Shown: piece after piece, positions 8,846-18,794 of the stretch
Layout of the letters: the number at the start of each line of letters is the position of its first letter
Numbering within the stretch: the stretch's first letter is position 1
Assembly (NCBI GenBank): GCA_028278265.1
Contig: JANQET010000323.1
Span: forward strand, 1 to 52,346
DNA: 52,346 bases
Source of the DNA: Myxococcota bacterium
GTDB lineage: Bacteria; Myxococcota_A; Polyangia; JAAYKL01
Reading direction: 5' to 3'
Made by a program: the position numbers and the translations under genes
The notes under the pieces: generated by a model
What the model was told of the DNA's origin: nothing
The model's database searches: none
The model's input: only the letters and a program-made list of their open reading frames with translations

Positions 8846-9256
8846 ATGACCGAAATTCTACGCTTGGATGATTATTTGAATTCACTGACCGACAAATTCG
8901 AGAAACGGAAGAAATTGCTCATCCTGTCCAGCTTATTCTATCGAAAGAGCTCGGAGAAGGTCATAACGGGTTTTCGCTATTTCGATTGCCCGATCGATCC
9001 GTTGAAGGAGGCCTTCGAACGGCAGGATTTCGCCGCGATCATGGCGCTGCCCTTTGCTGTTGATGAGGATGGTGACGTGGACACCAGCGCCGTTTTATTG
9101 GATTTGGCATACACCTACTCTGGCGCTTTTGTTGCGGCTCAACCGGTGGAGTATCAGGATTATAATCCGACACCTGTTGCGTCCCCGCTATTGATCGAAG
9201 GGGAACCGGCCAAACAGCTGTTTGCCCTCATCAAAGAACTCGATCAGACCGAGTAG
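8846..9256 (+). CDS. Hypothetical soluble protein
   Basis: 136 aa from the ATG at 8846, which has GGGAGGT at 8834-8840; an adjacent in-frame TTG at 8843 is less likely. The product is acidic and predicted soluble, with an N-terminal amphipathic helix (YLNSLTDKFEKRKKLLILSS), then mixed strands and a C-terminal helix. No signal peptide, membrane segment or motif I can name. It is monocistronic between two minus-strand genes. The coding bias looks normal for the window, so I consider it real but of unknown role. Confidence 0.65.
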   Translation: MTEILRLDDYLNSLTDKFEKRKKLLILSSLFYRKSSEKVITGFRYFDCPIDPLKEAFERQDFAAIMALPFAVDEDGDVDTSAVLLDLAYTYSGAFVAAQPVEYQDYNPTPVASPLLIEGEPAKQLFALIKELDQTE

Positions 9257-9326
9257 ACCTCAACGCCTCATTCGAGAATTCGCTTCGACTCTTCAGGAAA
9301 GTTCTACGGCAGGTGCATAAACCAGG

Positions 9327-12044
9327 TTAGGTGACGATGTAGATCCGGATGGTGATCTCGTCTTCGGCTTCGTTGGTGTCGCTGTCGATTACCTTGGCCG
9401 TGATGGTGTGGTTCGAGCTGCCCACGTCGGTCATGTAGATGCGCGCCGTGGTGTTTGCCCCGGTGCCCACCAACCCCTGGTTCTCCTCGTACCATTCAAT
9501 CGTCAACGTGGCGTCGTCGTCTTCGTAATCCGTGGCCGTGGCCTTGAGGGTGACATCGGCGTAGGTGCCGTCGTCGTCGTAACCGGTCGCCATCATCACT
9601 GTGCCATCGGTCGGGGCGGTGATCACGATCTGGGGCGCTTGATTACTGCACTGGGTATCGGTGACGGGAATGATGTCGATGTCCAGATAGTCGGACGCCG
9701 TTTTGCCACCATCGTCGATCACCGAGACGGTGATGCGCTGCTCGCCCACCGGGAGTTGGTCGGTGCTGATCACCGCGCCACTGCCCAGGGTGTAGATGAT
9801 CGGGAAGGGATTGGCGTCTTTGGCGGATATCCAGGCGTAGTCATCGTCTTCGAGGGTCTGGTTGGTGTCGGAGCCGACCGCTCGGAACAGGATGGACTGT
9901 CCCTCACACAGCAGGTCTCCTGCGGACGGGGTCTCGATGGCAACGGTGGGCGCCGGGTTCGTCACGAGCACGGTGGCCGTTTCCACGAGGGTGATGGGCG
10001 GGAAAATACCCCATGGGTCGCCGGGCCGATCCATTTCGGCGGTTACGGTCAACTCGTGCAGGCCCCCTGTGAGGGGATAGTCGAGATAGACGCGCGCCGT
10101 GTGCACGTCCCCTTCGTCACATTCGACCGTGACCTCTTTTGTGCCGAGCTCCCCGTCAATGGAGGAGGTCCAACTGAACGACACGTCGATGTCGGGCCGC
10201 GGTTTGGAGACAAAGGTGATGTCCGCGGTGAGGGGCGTGGGGATACCCTCGATGATTTCGCTGCCGGACGCGGGACTGACGAACTCGAGATCCCTCAGAA
10301 TACCCACTGAGGTCAGCACCGCTTCGTACGCATTGACCTTCTCTTCCCGATAGCCGTCGGCCGTATCGGCCAGAATCTGGGATACATCCGACGCGCTCAG
10401 CTGGGGATTCGCCGCCCATACCAGGGCCGCCACACCGGCGACAAAGGGGGACGAGATACTGGTACCACAAGAGGTGTGGAAGACATCGTTTGCCGGATTG
10501 GGCCCCACCGCGACACACCATGGGCCGTAGAGATCAACGCTGTTGTCGCCGTAGTTGGAGATCGGATCGATGGTGTTGGGGCCGCTCAAGCCCCCCACAC
10601 AGGTGACCCCGCCGTTCTCACACGGGGTGTAGAAGGTCTTCTCCCAGCAGTGACCCAAAAAGCAGATCTTCGAGTCCACGTTTTTGTGCTCGTTGCCCGC
10701 AGCGGCGTAGAGCAGCACACCGGAATCCCGAACCGCGCTGGTGGCGTGGCGGAATCCGGCTGCGGTCCATTTGAGCCACCAGGGGACCGGGGTGCCGTAG
10801 CTCATGTTGATGATTTTGGCCCCCTTGCTGCGCGCTCGATACACGGCCGTGATCGAGGCCAGGTAGTCGTAGGTGGTGTAGACCAGCACCGGCTCACCCA
10901 CCGGACCGCCCGAGCCGGCAGAGCCGAACCGATTGTCCGGGATCCCCATCGCCGCGCCCGACACGTCGGTGCCGTGCCACGGACAGGGGGTCCCGCCGCT
11001 GCAGCTGTAGTCGTTCTTCCGGTTGAGGGGGCCGAATCCCGGCCAGACCGTGGTGGCCGTGACATTGTCGAGATCACCGGTGACCTTGAAGCCCATGTCC
11101 AAGATGGCGATTTTGACCGAGTTGTCGAGGCGACCGCCGTGGTAGAGCATATCCCACGCCTCGGTCACACCGGTCTTCATCCCGGTATCCAAGCCGAACC
11201 AGTCAAACGAGTAGGCGTCGTGGTAGCCGCCTGCACCGTTGGGCGCCTCCTCGGTGCTGCCCGGAATTCTGGTGGGCTGACCGACCCAGTTGACGGCGAC
11301 GTTCAGTCCCTGTTCGTGGGCCTCTCTCGCAGCCAGGGCGATCAGCGCTGCTCCGACTTCGTCAGAGAACAGCAGGGTCGCGTCCTCCGCCGTGATATCC
11401 TCCCCGTCATCGCCGTGCTCCCCGTCGTCTGTCAGGGCGTTGACCGCCAGCGCAGGGATCGTGGTGGCCATCGTGGAGGGATCCACTTGCAGCGAACCGA
11501 GGCTGATCAGGTGCATGCGCGGCCCGTTCACACCGCTCGTCGTGGGATCCTCTTCGAGGACCCGCTCACCGCCGATCCGGGTCACGAACGCGTCGACCGC
11601 GGCGTCGTCGTCGCTGAAGAGCACCAGCTCGTTTCGAACAAAGGTGGAGGTGGGCATATCGGTGCCCCCCACGGCCGAGAGCGGTCGGTCCGCGCCCCCT
11701 TCTGTCAAGGGATGCAGGGCGTCGGCAAAGGGCACGATCGTCTCGTCAACTTCCCACAAAAACTCGGGTAGTTCGATTTCATTGCCACCGGTGTCGGCAT
11801 CGGTGTCGGTGTCGGCATCGGTGTCGGCGTCTGCGTCGGTGTCGGCGTCTGTATCGGTGTCGCTGTCGCTGTCGGTATCGGTGTCCGTGTCCCCCGACGA
11901 TCCCCCATCCACCGGATCGTCTCCGGCTGAGCCCCCACCCCCGCAGGAGGCCATTCCCAAAACAAACAGGCCGGTCATCGACCACAGCCAAGCCTGTCCC
12001 CTCCCGTGCCCGCGATCCGTCTCATCTCGATTCAAAACTGTCAT
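9327..12044 (-). CDS. Subtilisin-like (S8) serine protease lipoprotein with Asp-rich linker
   Basis: About 905 aa. The ATG at 12044 is chosen because GGAGGA lies six bases upstream and a lipoprotein signal follows (LFVLGMASC). After the lipidated Cys come Gly/Ser residues and an Asp-Thr/Ser/Ala dipeptide linker (about 11780-11895). The peptidase S8 domain has its triad: Asp near residue 315 (AILDMGF), His near 356 (PWHGTDVSG) and Ser near 529 (CGTSISSPFVAGVAALVW). The C-terminal ~300 residues look like two or three Ig/cadherin-like beta domains (APTVAIETPSAGD, APQIVITAPTDGT). It is probably displayed on the outer membrane by a lipid anchor. It shares its linker type with four other proteins in the window. 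Confidence 0.9.
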   Translation of the reverse strand: MTVLNRDETDRGHGRGQAWLWSMTGLFVLGMASCGGGGSAGDDPVDGGSSGDTDTDTDSDSDTDTDADTDADADTDADTDTDADTGGNEIELPEFLWEVDETIVPFADALHPLTEGGADRPLSAVGGTDMPTSTFVRNELVLFSDDDAAVDAFVTRIGGERVLEEDPTTSGVNGPRMHLISLGSLQVDPSTMATTIPALAVNALTDDGEHGDDGEDITAEDATLLFSDEVGAALIALAAREAHEQGLNVAVNWVGQPTRIPGSTEEAPNGAGGYHDAYSFDWFGLDTGMKTGVTEAWDMLYHGGRLDNSVKIAILDMGFKVTGDLDNVTATTVWPGFGPLNRKNDYSCSGGTPCPWHGTDVSGAAMGIPDNRFGSAGSGGPVGEPVLVYTTYDYLASITAVYRARSKGAKIINMSYGTPVPWWLKWTAAGFRHATSAVRDSGVLLYAAAGNEHKNVDSKICFLGHCWEKTFYTPCENGGVTCVGGLSGPNTIDPISNYGDNSVDLYGPWCVAVGPNPANDVFHTSCGTSISSPFVAGVAALVWAANPQLSASDVSQILADTADGYREEKVNAYEAVLTSVGILRDLEFVSPASGSEIIEGIPTPLTADITFVSKPRPDIDVSFSWTSSIDGELGTKEVTVECDEGDVHTARVYLDYPLTGGLHELTVTAEMDRPGDPWGIFPPITLVETATVLVTNPAPTVAIETPSAGDLLCEGQSILFRAVGSDTNQTLEDDDYAWISAKDANPFPIIYTLGSGAVISTDQLPVGEQRITVSVIDDGGKTASDYLDIDIIPVTDTQCSNQAPQIVITAPTDGTVMMATGYDDDGTYADVTLKATATDYEDDDATLTIEWYEENQGLVGTGANTTARIYMTDVGSSNHTITAKVIDSDTNEAEDEITIRIYIVT

Positions 12045-12264
12045 AGCCATTCCTCCAATCCTTTGCGGTGTTGCGCCGATGGGGCGCAAGAACCGCCGGT
12101 GTCATGGCCCGTTGGGAATGGAAGTTTCGTGCCAGACCGCGCTCCCGGTCTGTTCTTTTGCGATATCTGTTTGAATTTATTGAGAAAACGTCACTTTTGT
12201 GTTGTGCTTCTACCGCCGTTTTTTCACTGGAGAAGCGGGATCGTAACCCGGGTTACACCGAAGG

Positions 12265-13347
12265 TTACAGACCGAACCGCGTCACCAGGAATACGGCCAC
12301 AGCCAACAAGACGACCGCGGCGACAACGAAGATCGAGGTGCGAACGGCCCGGCTTCGCAGCGGAGCCGCATCTTCAGGAGGTCCGATTGGATCCGTTTCA
12401 TCGGGCGATTGAAAGGGCGCGTTGTCCATCGTCACCGCCGTGGGTGCGGAGGTCTCTCTCGACAGCGGGAGGACGTCGATCGTGGCGGCCAACTCAAAGG
12501 CCTGCTTCATCGCTTGGGCGCTCGAGAATCTCTGGGCCGGATCCTTGGCCATCGCCTGAAGGATGACCTGCTCCATGGGCAAAGAGATTTGAGGATTGAT
12601 CCGTCTAGGTGCCAAAAACGGCTCGCCGATTATTTTGAAAACGAGTTCGTTGGTGGAAGATCCAGAATAGGGCCGCCTCCCGGTCAGCACCTCGTAGAGG
12701 ATCACCCCCATGGCGTAGATATCGATTCGGTGATCGATCTCCTTGGCCCCTTTGGCCTGTTCGGGCGCCATGTAGGCGGGCGTACCGATGACGGTTCCCT
12801 CCTTGGTGTAGACGGATCCGGTCTCGTTGGAGACCAACTTGGAGATGCCGAAGTCGAGCAGTTTGACGAATACATCACCGTCCGAGTTGGAGTTGACGAA
12901 GATGTTGTCCGGTTTCAGATCGCGATGGACAATCCCCGCCTTGTGGGCCGCCATCAGGGCCGAGAGGGTTTGGCAGATGATGCTCGAGATTTGGCTGGGG
13001 AGGAGCGGCGCTTCATCCGACTTCAGCCAACTCGACAAGGGACGCCCGCGGAGCAGGGGCATCACCAGGAAGGGGAGATCGCTCGGCAAGGTGCCCAGAT
13101 CGATCACCTCGCAGATGTTGTCGTGGCCGATTGCCGTGGCCAGGCGCGCCTCCCGATGAAATCGGCTCACCACCTCGGGGACGTGACAATATTTCTCGTG
13201 CAGAACCTTTATCGCCACGGTGTGCCCGGAGGCGAGCACCGCTGCCTCGTATACCGTGCCCATGCCCCCGGTGCCGATGACCCGCGTGATGCGGTACTTG
13301 TTCTCGATAATGGTGTTGGAACTGAGCGTCGTCAAAGCCTCTGTCAT
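12265..13347 (-). CDS. Hanks-type Ser/Thr protein kinase, membrane-anchored (PknB-like)
   Basis: 360 aa. All catalytic motifs are present: glycine loop GTGGMGTVYEA, Lys47 (VAIKVL), HRDLKPDN with catalytic Asp143, DFG with Asp165, and GTPAYMAPEQA in the activation segment. After a short Pro/Asp-rich linker there is one transmembrane helix near the end (about residues 336-356) and almost nothing beyond it. It therefore lacks an external sensor domain, and the signal must come from elsewhere. It is divergent to the FHA-AAA+ gene, about 115 bases away; a phosphothreonine-binding FHA protein next to a kinase suggests they act together. Confidence 0.92.
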   Translation of the reverse strand: MTEALTTLSSNTIIENKYRITRVIGTGGMGTVYEAAVLASGHTVAIKVLHEKYCHVPEVVSRFHREARLATAIGHDNICEVIDLGTLPSDLPFLVMPLLRGRPLSSWLKSDEAPLLPSQISSIICQTLSALMAAHKAGIVHRDLKPDNIFVNSNSDGDVFVKLLDFGISKLVSNETGSVYTKEGTVIGTPAYMAPEQAKGAKEIDHRIDIYAMGVILYEVLTGRRPYSGSSTNELVFKIIGEPFLAPRRINPQISLPMEQVILQAMAKDPAQRFSSAQAMKQAFELAATIDVLPLSRETSAPTAVTMDNAPFQSPDETDPIGPPEDAAPLRSRAVRTSIFVVAAVVLLAVAVFLVTRFGL

Positions 13348-13464
13348 CGAAGGGATGTTAGCCCAACTCGGCCCGCCTTGACCAGCAGATAGCGCCGACC
13401 GAATCTATGGCGGTGATGGCCTGAGCGTCTTTCCAAACCGGGCTTTTTTTGCAATACTTTGTCG

Positions 13465-14871
13465 GTGACCGATGAGACCACCACCCAACGCTCCACCCGA
13501 CACAGTCATGTTTTTGGAATGGGAACGGCCACGCCTGGGTTACTTCTCGCCTTTGCGCCGCCGGGCACTTTGACCACGGATCGGTGCGTGGTCTCGAACC
13601 GGTTTGTCGTGGGCCGGGGCTCGGACAGCGACCTGCCGCTGTTCGACGACAAAGTGTCCAAGCAGCACTTTGTCCTCTCAAAGGGGACGCGGGGATTTTT
13701 CATCGAAGATCTCGACAGCACCAACGGCACGTTTGTCGGCGGCAAGCGGATCATTGGCAAGCAAGCCTGCCCGGACGGTGCTGTGATCCGCGTCGGCAAG
13801 AACGTTCTGGTGTTTCACGCGAACGCCGGTCCCATGCTCACCCCTCCTCCTGCCACGCGCTACGGCATGGACGGGCCGTTCCACAGCGGCACCATCATTC
13901 AGGGATTACTCGAAGCGGCCCACTCCAACAGGCACGTCCTGCTCACCGGGCCGTCGGGCTCGGGCAAGGAGCTCGCCGCAAAAGCGCTCAGTCACATGCT
14001 GGCCTCCGGGGATGTGCCATTGAACATCCTGGACTACAATGCGGCGCGGTTCACCTCTGAAGACGAAGCGACCGCGACCCTGTTCGGCGTGACCGCTCGG
14101 GTGTTTTCCAACGTGGATCCCAGACCAGGGCTGATCGAACAGGCCGGGGGCGGCATTCTCTTCCTGGATGAGGTGCACAACCTGCCCAATCGGGTGCAGC
14201 GCGCCCTGCTCAGAACGCTGGAAGACGGCCAATTCTCCCGCATCGGCGAGTCCAAACGGCACAGGACGGATGTGCGATTCGTGCTGGCCTCCAATGATGC
14301 GCCGCCCACGTTTGGTCTGGCCCACGATCTGCTCGCGCGCCTGCGAGAGGTGCATATCCCGCCGCTCCACCAACGCGTGGCGGATATCTCCCATATTTTT
14401 TTCGCCACACTTGGCGCTGCACTGAACGACAACGGACACGACGTCGATGCCATCATGCCCCTGTTCGGGACCGACCATGTGGAGGCCATGTGCCTGGACG
14501 GATTCGAAACCAGCAATGTTCGCGGGGTGCTCGATCTGGTGGATCGCCTCATCTCCAAAATGGTCACCGGAGTCGAGCCGAAGAGCGCCGTGGCCACGGT
14601 CTTTGCCGAGCGGTTCGGCAGTGGTCCGGTCGCCCTGCGACATCAAAAGGTCGTCCCGGCCGATCGAGAAGAGCCACCACCGATTGAACCGGTCAAGGAA
14701 GACGCGACAACGACAGCATCCCACTACGACATCTACCGGGAGCAAATTGAGTCCGCCTATCACCAGTGCAACGGAAACCTGGCCGCCACGGAGCGCATGC
14801 TGCGCTCGGCGGGAATTCGCTGCACCCGTCGCTGGCTCGGCATCTACCTCAAGAAATGGGGGCTGCGGTAA
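13465..14871 (+). CDS. FHA-AAA+ (bEBP-like) regulator with degenerate GAFTGA loop
   Basis: About 468 aa; GTG at 13465 is my choice, with TTG at 13459 or ATG at 13519 possible and no clear ribosome site for any. The N-terminal FHA domain (about residues 25-115) shows GRGSDSDLPL, VSKQHF and DSTNGTFVGG, which bind phosphothreonine. The AAA+ domain has Walker A GPSGSGKE and Walker B GGGILFLDEV. In canonical sigma-54 activators the loop LFGHEKGAFTGA follows; here it reads LFGVTARVFSNV, so the sigma-54 contact is doubtful. The C-terminus is a Fis-like helix-turn-helix (NLAATERMLRSAGI...RRWLGIYLKKW). It may read the output of the neighbouring kinase. Confidence 0.85.
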   Translation: MTDETTTQRSTRHSHVFGMGTATPGLLLAFAPPGTLTTDRCVVSNRFVVGRGSDSDLPLFDDKVSKQHFVLSKGTRGFFIEDLDSTNGTFVGGKRIIGKQACPDGAVIRVGKNVLVFHANAGPMLTPPPATRYGMDGPFHSGTIIQGLLEAAHSNRHVLLTGPSGSGKELAAKALSHMLASGDVPLNILDYNAARFTSEDEATATLFGVTARVFSNVDPRPGLIEQAGGGILFLDEVHNLPNRVQRALLRTLEDGQFSRIGESKRHRTDVRFVLASNDAPPTFGLAHDLLARLREVHIPPLHQRVADISHIFFATLGAALNDNGHDVDAIMPLFGTDHVEAMCLDGFETSNVRGVLDLVDRLISKMVTGVEPKSAVATVFAERFGSGPVALRHQKVVPADREEPPPIEPVKEDATTTASHYDIYREQIESAYHQCNGNLAATERMLRSAGIRCTRRWLGIYLKKWGLR

Positions 14872-14934
14872 CCACCTACAGGTTGCATTTAGAGCGTTGG
14901 GAGAGCCGGAAGTGTACGGGGAGCGAGGAGCCGG

Positions 14935-16344
14935 TTACTCGATGATGATGTTGGCCAGTTGCATTCCGGTCATGTCGCTGTAGGTGTAGGGGGAGTCGCC
15001 GATGGACACGGTTTCGATGTCATAGGTATCGGGGTGGACTTTGTACGCCGCGTTGGCCGAGCGGGAGACGACCCAAACGTACCCCTCATAGTCAACCGCC
15101 ACCCCGATCGTGGCCAGTCCACCGAATGGTCCGGGCTCTTCGAGTTTGATCGTCTTTTTATGCTCCATGGTCTCTACATCGAGCTCGATCAGTCGGCCCA
15201 GGGTTTCAGCGATCCATACGGATCCCTCACTCGGCGTGTCCTTGACCCCGATGGCGATTCCCCTGCCCCAGGTCAACTTCTGAATCGAATCGACCTCGTC
15301 CTCGGTCTCGGTCGACGGGTCGAAGCGCACCACGGCCGAGCTGGCAGTGGTCCAGACCCGTCCGTCGGTATCGATGCAGATGCCGTACGCCCCGCGAACA
15401 CCGTAGGTCGTCACCGTGAGGTTGACCGTGTCGATGCGGGCAATCGCATTTTCCCCGGTGGGGGAGCTGTTGGCGATCCAAAACCCCCGGCGCCCGTCAA
15501 TGGCCCCGCCGTACGCACCAAAGGGAATTTCAATCTCCTCCAGCACGTCTCCGGTCTCCCCGTCGAGCTTGAACACGTATTCCTGAGCCGAGGGGTCGTC
15601 GTGTTGCTGGAATGAGCCGATCCAGAGGAAATCCTCACCATCCCAAGCAGTGGCGCGGGCGCCCACCTGTGCACCGTTGCCGTGGGGATCGAGCTCGGTG
15701 TACCAGAGCATGCACTCGTCCTCACCCCAGGGCCGCACATCGCCGGGGCCGGTGGAGGTATCGATCACCCCGTTGGTGTTCCGATCGATACAGCGATCTT
15801 CGACCGAGGCGAACTTGGTCACCGACGAGGGTCCCTGACTGGGTTTGCGATTGGTCACCACCGCGTTGCCCTCCAGGCTGACCGAGGTCCGCGAGGGATC
15901 CGAATTGGCCACCGGGGAGGTGCGGTACCGGCCGACCTCGATTCGGGTTTCCGTATCGATTTTCGAAAGGGTGCCCTCTCCTGAATTTGCGATCCAGATG
16001 TACGACAACACATCGGCATCGGTGTCCGAATCGCTGTCGCTGTCCGAATCGCTGTCACTGTCCGAGTCGCTGTCACTGTCTGAATCGCTGTCCGAATCAC
16101 TGTCTGAATCGCTGTCGCTGTCCGAGTCGCTGTCGCTATCTGCGTCGCTGTCCGTGTCGGCATCGGTGTCGGCATCGCTGTCCGCATCTGCATCGCTATC
16201 CGCATCTGCATCGGAATCAGCATCACCGCCCGGGTTTGTGCCACTGTCGTGCAATTCGATGGGGTCAGAGGGGGGGTCTTCACAGTGAAGAAACAGTATT
16301 GCGGCGATCACAAAAACGATGATCGATGGTGTTTTGTTATGCAT
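14935..16344 (-). CDS. Beta-propeller (NHL/Vgb-like) lipoprotein with Asp-Ser linker
   Basis: About 469 aa. The ATG at 16344 follows AAGGAGT at good spacing and starts a lipoprotein signal ([14 protein letters not shown]). A linker of about 70 residues, almost pure Asp-Ser/Ala/Thr, leads to a propeller domain. Its blades repeat patterns such as [51 protein letters not shown] and [15 protein letters not shown], as in streptogramin-lyase/SMP-30-like propellers. No catalytic site can be assigned. Likely anchored in the outer membrane and exposed. The linker DNA is a hexamer-like tandem repeat on the minus strand. Confidence 0.85.
   Translation of the reverse strand: MHNKTPSIIVFVIAAILFLHCEDPPSDPIELHDSGTNPGGDADSDADADSDADADSDADTDADTDSDADSDSDSDSDSDSDSDSDSDSDSDSDSDSDSDSDSDSDSDTDADVLSYIWIANSGEGTLSKIDTETRIEVGRYRTSPVANSDPSRTSVSLEGNAVVTNRKPSQGPSSVTKFASVEDRCIDRNTNGVIDTSTGPGDVRPWGEDECMLWYTELDPHGNGAQVGARATAWDGEDFLWIGSFQQHDDPSAQEYVFKLDGETGDVLEEIEIPFGAYGGAIDGRRGFWIANSSPTGENAIARIDTVNLTVTTYGVRGAYGICIDTDGRVWTTASSAVVRFDPSTETEDEVDSIQKLTWGRGIAIGVKDTPSEGSVWIAETLGRLIELDVETMEHKKTIKLEEPGPFGGLATIGVAVDYEGYVWVVSRSANAAYKVHPDTYDIETVSIGDSPYTYSDMTGMQLANIIIE
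16009..16229 (-). repeat. Low-complexity Asp-Ser/Ala/Thr coding repeat (propeller lipoprotein linker)
   Basis: Tandem GAY-WSN/GCN hexamers encode alternating Asp with Ser, Ala or Thr. On the plus strand it reads as TCGCTGTCC-type repeats, which open spurious Ser-Val/Leu and Pro-Thr frames. Boundaries are approximate. Confidence 0.85.
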
Positions 16345-16552
16345 TTTTGACTCCTTATAAAGTACAGGCCTTTCGGAGTTGACGATCTCGCCCAAAAAAA
16401 ATCCTTTCTCCTAGCAAACCGCACATTCTCCCGGGCGAAATTTTGATCTCACGTTATTATTGTACACATTTGTTGCCAATACAAACTATTTTATGCGAGA
16501 AGCAGCAGAAATATGCACCAATATCCATCATTGTTTGACCTACCGAGCTGGG

Positions 16553-17545
16553 TTACTCCCAGCGAATGTTGTCCACGCTGATCACGAGCTCAGCGCCGGG
16601 TTGTACGGCGGTGGACCAACCGAATCCGCCCAATACACCGTCTTTGTCATACGATTGGCCGTTCACGTTGATGGAGAAGGCCTGCGGTGTGGTGGTTAAA
16701 CTGAACTCCTGAACGACGAGGATTTCGTCTTTGTAGGGCAGGTCCTCGCTGGTGATACCGCCCACCATGAAGTTCACCGCGTGGTTGCCGCTTGCAATCC
16801 AGGCCATAAACGATACGGTGGTCGCTCCGGGCTCCACTCGCAGTCCCGGATCCAGGCCCCAGTTGTTGACCGGATACTGCCAATACACCCCTCCCCAGGG
16901 TACGTCCGGATTCTGCCCCGGCGCATAGCGAAACTTGCGGCAGGGGACCTCAGTCGGCGCTTGGTTGTTGCAGCCCTCGTCTCCGGTGATCTCTTCAACG
17001 GCGTAGTAGTCTCCGATGTACCCGCTGGCCACGTAGTAATTCTCAACCCAAAAAGGGAGTGCCACGTCCCAGGGATCGGTGTCCCCATCGGAATCGCTGT
17101 CGGTGTCACTGTCCGAATCGGCGTCTGTGTCGCTATCGGTGTCGGCGTCGGAATCGCTATCGGTGTCAGCGTCCGTGTCGCTATCGGTGTCGGCGTCGGT
17201 GTCACTGTCACCGTCACTATCGGTATCTGAATCCCCGTCACTATCGCTGTCCGAATCCCCGTCTGCATCGGAATCGCTATCGGTGTCGGCGTCGGCATCA
17301 CTATCAGCATCGGAATCGGTATCGGAGTCCGCATCAGAATCGGTATCGGAATCAGCATCGGCGTCTGTGTCGGCGTCTGTGTCGCTATCGGTGTCACTGT
17401 CCCCATCCGCATCCCCGTCGGCATCACCTCCGGTGTCTGCGTCATCGTCGTCATCTCCGGAATTATCACCACAACACAAGGCGACCATTGCTACCGCCAG
17501 GCACAAGAGCAGGGCGGTGACATGATGATGAGCTTTTTTGTTCAT
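16553..17545 (-). CDS. Lectin/CBM-like lipoprotein with very long Asp-rich linker
   Basis: 330 aa from the ATG at 17545 (AAGGAT upstream), starting a lipoprotein signal that ends [14 protein letters not shown]. About 130 residues of Asp-Ser/Thr/Ala/Gly dipeptides follow, the longest such linker in the minus-strand group, taking up over a third of the protein. The C-terminal ~165 residues form one beta-rich domain: [61 protein letters not shown], and a terminal [10 protein letters not shown]. That is the look of a jelly-roll carbohydrate-binding module. Binding of sugar is inferred; no enzyme motif is seen. Confidence 0.75.
   Translation of the reverse strand: MNKKAHHHVTALLLCLAVAMVALCCGDNSGDDDDDADTGGDADGDADGDSDTDSDTDADTDADADSDTDSDADSDTDSDADSDADADTDSDSDADGDSDSDSDGDSDTDSDGDSDTDADTDSDTDADTDSDSDADTDSDTDADSDSDTDSDSDGDTDPWDVALPFWVENYYVASGYIGDYYAVEEITGDEGCNNQAPTEVPCRKFRYAPGQNPDVPWGGVYWQYPVNNWGLDPGLRVEPGATTVSFMAWIASGNHAVNFMVGGITSEDLPYKDEILVVQEFSLTTTPQAFSINVNGQSYDKDGVLGGFGWSTAVQPGAELVISVDNIRWE
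17075..17456 (-). repeat. Low-complexity Asp-Ser/Thr/Ala coding repeat (lectin-like lipoprotein linker)
   Basis: About 380 bases of GAY-NNN hexamers encoding the linker of the lectin-like lipoprotein. It is imperfect at the base level, with mixed Ser, Thr and Ala codons, so protein-level selection rather than a recent pure expansion is likely. Boundaries are approximate. Confidence 0.85.
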
Positions 17546-17672
17546 GATGTATCCTTGTGGCAAATATATAGTTTGTTATCGCTACAAATTTGCTAATTTG
17601 AGCATATCGCTCTTCGGATTTACCGTCAAGAGAACTTGAATTTTTACTTTGCCGCGGTAATCGAGTGTCCTG

Positions 17673-18794
17673 TTATTCGACGATGATCGTATCCTGGTCC
17701 GGCTCGGTGATGAACTGAAAATCATCCAGGATGACTTGGGAGTCGAAAATGGAGTCAGCCGTGTCGTGAAGGTGGTAGATAAGCGTAAATGTCTCGCCTT
17801 CGTCGACCGTCCAGGTGGTCTGCAGCCAACCGGTGGACGAGCCGTTGTCCGAGCCGTCGTTACCCTCGTTGGGCGCGCAACTGTAGCCGGTCCCGGAGAT
17901 ATCGGTCTCCCCTTGTCCGTCGGGACAGCCGTCATACCAACAACAATCCGAAAAGGCCGCGTTGATTGCGATATAGCAGTACTTTTCTCCCTCTTCGCAG
18001 CCCGTCTGGTCTTCCTCGCAGATAAAGTCGTAGTACTCTTCAGGGTCCCGGCAGCGGGTGAAATTGATGATGGTCCGCTCGCCCCCGTTGGTGCTCTCTG
18101 CCTCAATGAAAACGTAAAACTTATCATTGAATTTGGATGACACGAAATCATCGTATTCCGCTGAGAAGAACACATATTTGAAACGAAATGCCTTGGCCCC
18201 CGGGGGGGTGGTGAGCTTCATCCGCCATTCGACCACATCGAACATAAACCCGGTATCGCTGCTGAACGGATCGGACACTTCCCCACAGGGCCCCACCGGA
18301 TTGCCCGAGTTGCAACAGGATTGGTCGTGCACGGTTCCTTCGGCAAAACCGGTGGCCATCAGCGCATAGGAGCCGTATTTTTGAGGGGTCAGTTCATTGG
18401 AGGGGTCGCCGAACCGTTCGACGGCTTCGTACGAATCCTCCAGCACACAGGTGTCCGGGTTGAACGGTGTGGCAGTGGTGTATTCCTGTTCGACGAGAAC
18501 GCTGGTGCCGTCGACCTTGCACACGTCAAACGCACAGGCCATATTTTCCAGGCTCGAGCCCGTGTTGTCGCAGTCGGAGCAATCCATTAGCAGCAGATCG
18601 GTATCCCCGTCCGCATCGCTATCCCCATCAATGTCCATATCCATATCCGAGTCACTGTCCGCGTCCCCGTCGGCGTCACTGTCACCGCTCGTGTCGTCGT
18701 TATCTTCGCTTGCAGTATCGCTGCTGGCGCAAGCCGCCAAAAGCGTCCACATCATCAAGATGATTAGCGAAACAGTCCAATAGCATCGAGACAT
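17673..18794 (-). CDS. Choice-of-anchor-L domain lipoprotein with Asp-rich linker
   Basis: 373 aa from the ATG at 18794, preceded by GGGAGGT at six bases. The signal ends in a lipobox (MMWTLLAAC), followed by a shorter Asp-Ser/Ala/Met linker. The body matches the choice-of-anchor-L pattern: SYALMATGFAEG, then FMFDVVEWRMKLTTPPGAK, AFRFKYVFFSAEYDDFVSSK, FNDKFYVFIEAES, and late in the domain HDTADSIFDSQVILDDF. The family is a surface beta domain often C-terminally sorted; here the anchor is an N-terminal lipid instead. Many cysteines (CCNSG, CEEGEKYCYI, CCWYDGC) suggest disulfides. Same strand and style as the two preceding lipoprotein genes, but gaps of more than 120 bases suggest separate transcription. 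Confidence 0.83.
   Translation of the reverse strand: MSRCYWTVSLIILMMWTLLAACASSDTASEDNDDTSGDSDADGDADSDSDMDMDIDGDSDADGDTDLLLMDCSDCDNTGSSLENMACAFDVCKVDGTSVLVEQEYTTATPFNPDTCVLEDSYEAVERFGDPSNELTPQKYGSYALMATGFAEGTVHDQSCCNSGNPVGPCGEVSDPFSSDTGFMFDVVEWRMKLTTPPGAKAFRFKYVFFSAEYDDFVSSKFNDKFYVFIEAESTNGGERTIINFTRCRDPEEYYDFICEEDQTGCEEGEKYCYIAINAAFSDCCWYDGCPDGQGETDISGTGYSCAPNEGNDGSDNGSSTGWLQTTWTVDEGETFTLIYHLHDTADSIFDSQVILDDFQFITEPDQDTIIVE

Noticed and set aside
10476-11771. 431-aa plus-strand frame opposite the subtilase
   Set aside because: The subtilase has a complete catalytic triad and lipobox on the other strand; the frame is Arg/Val/His-rich with no features.
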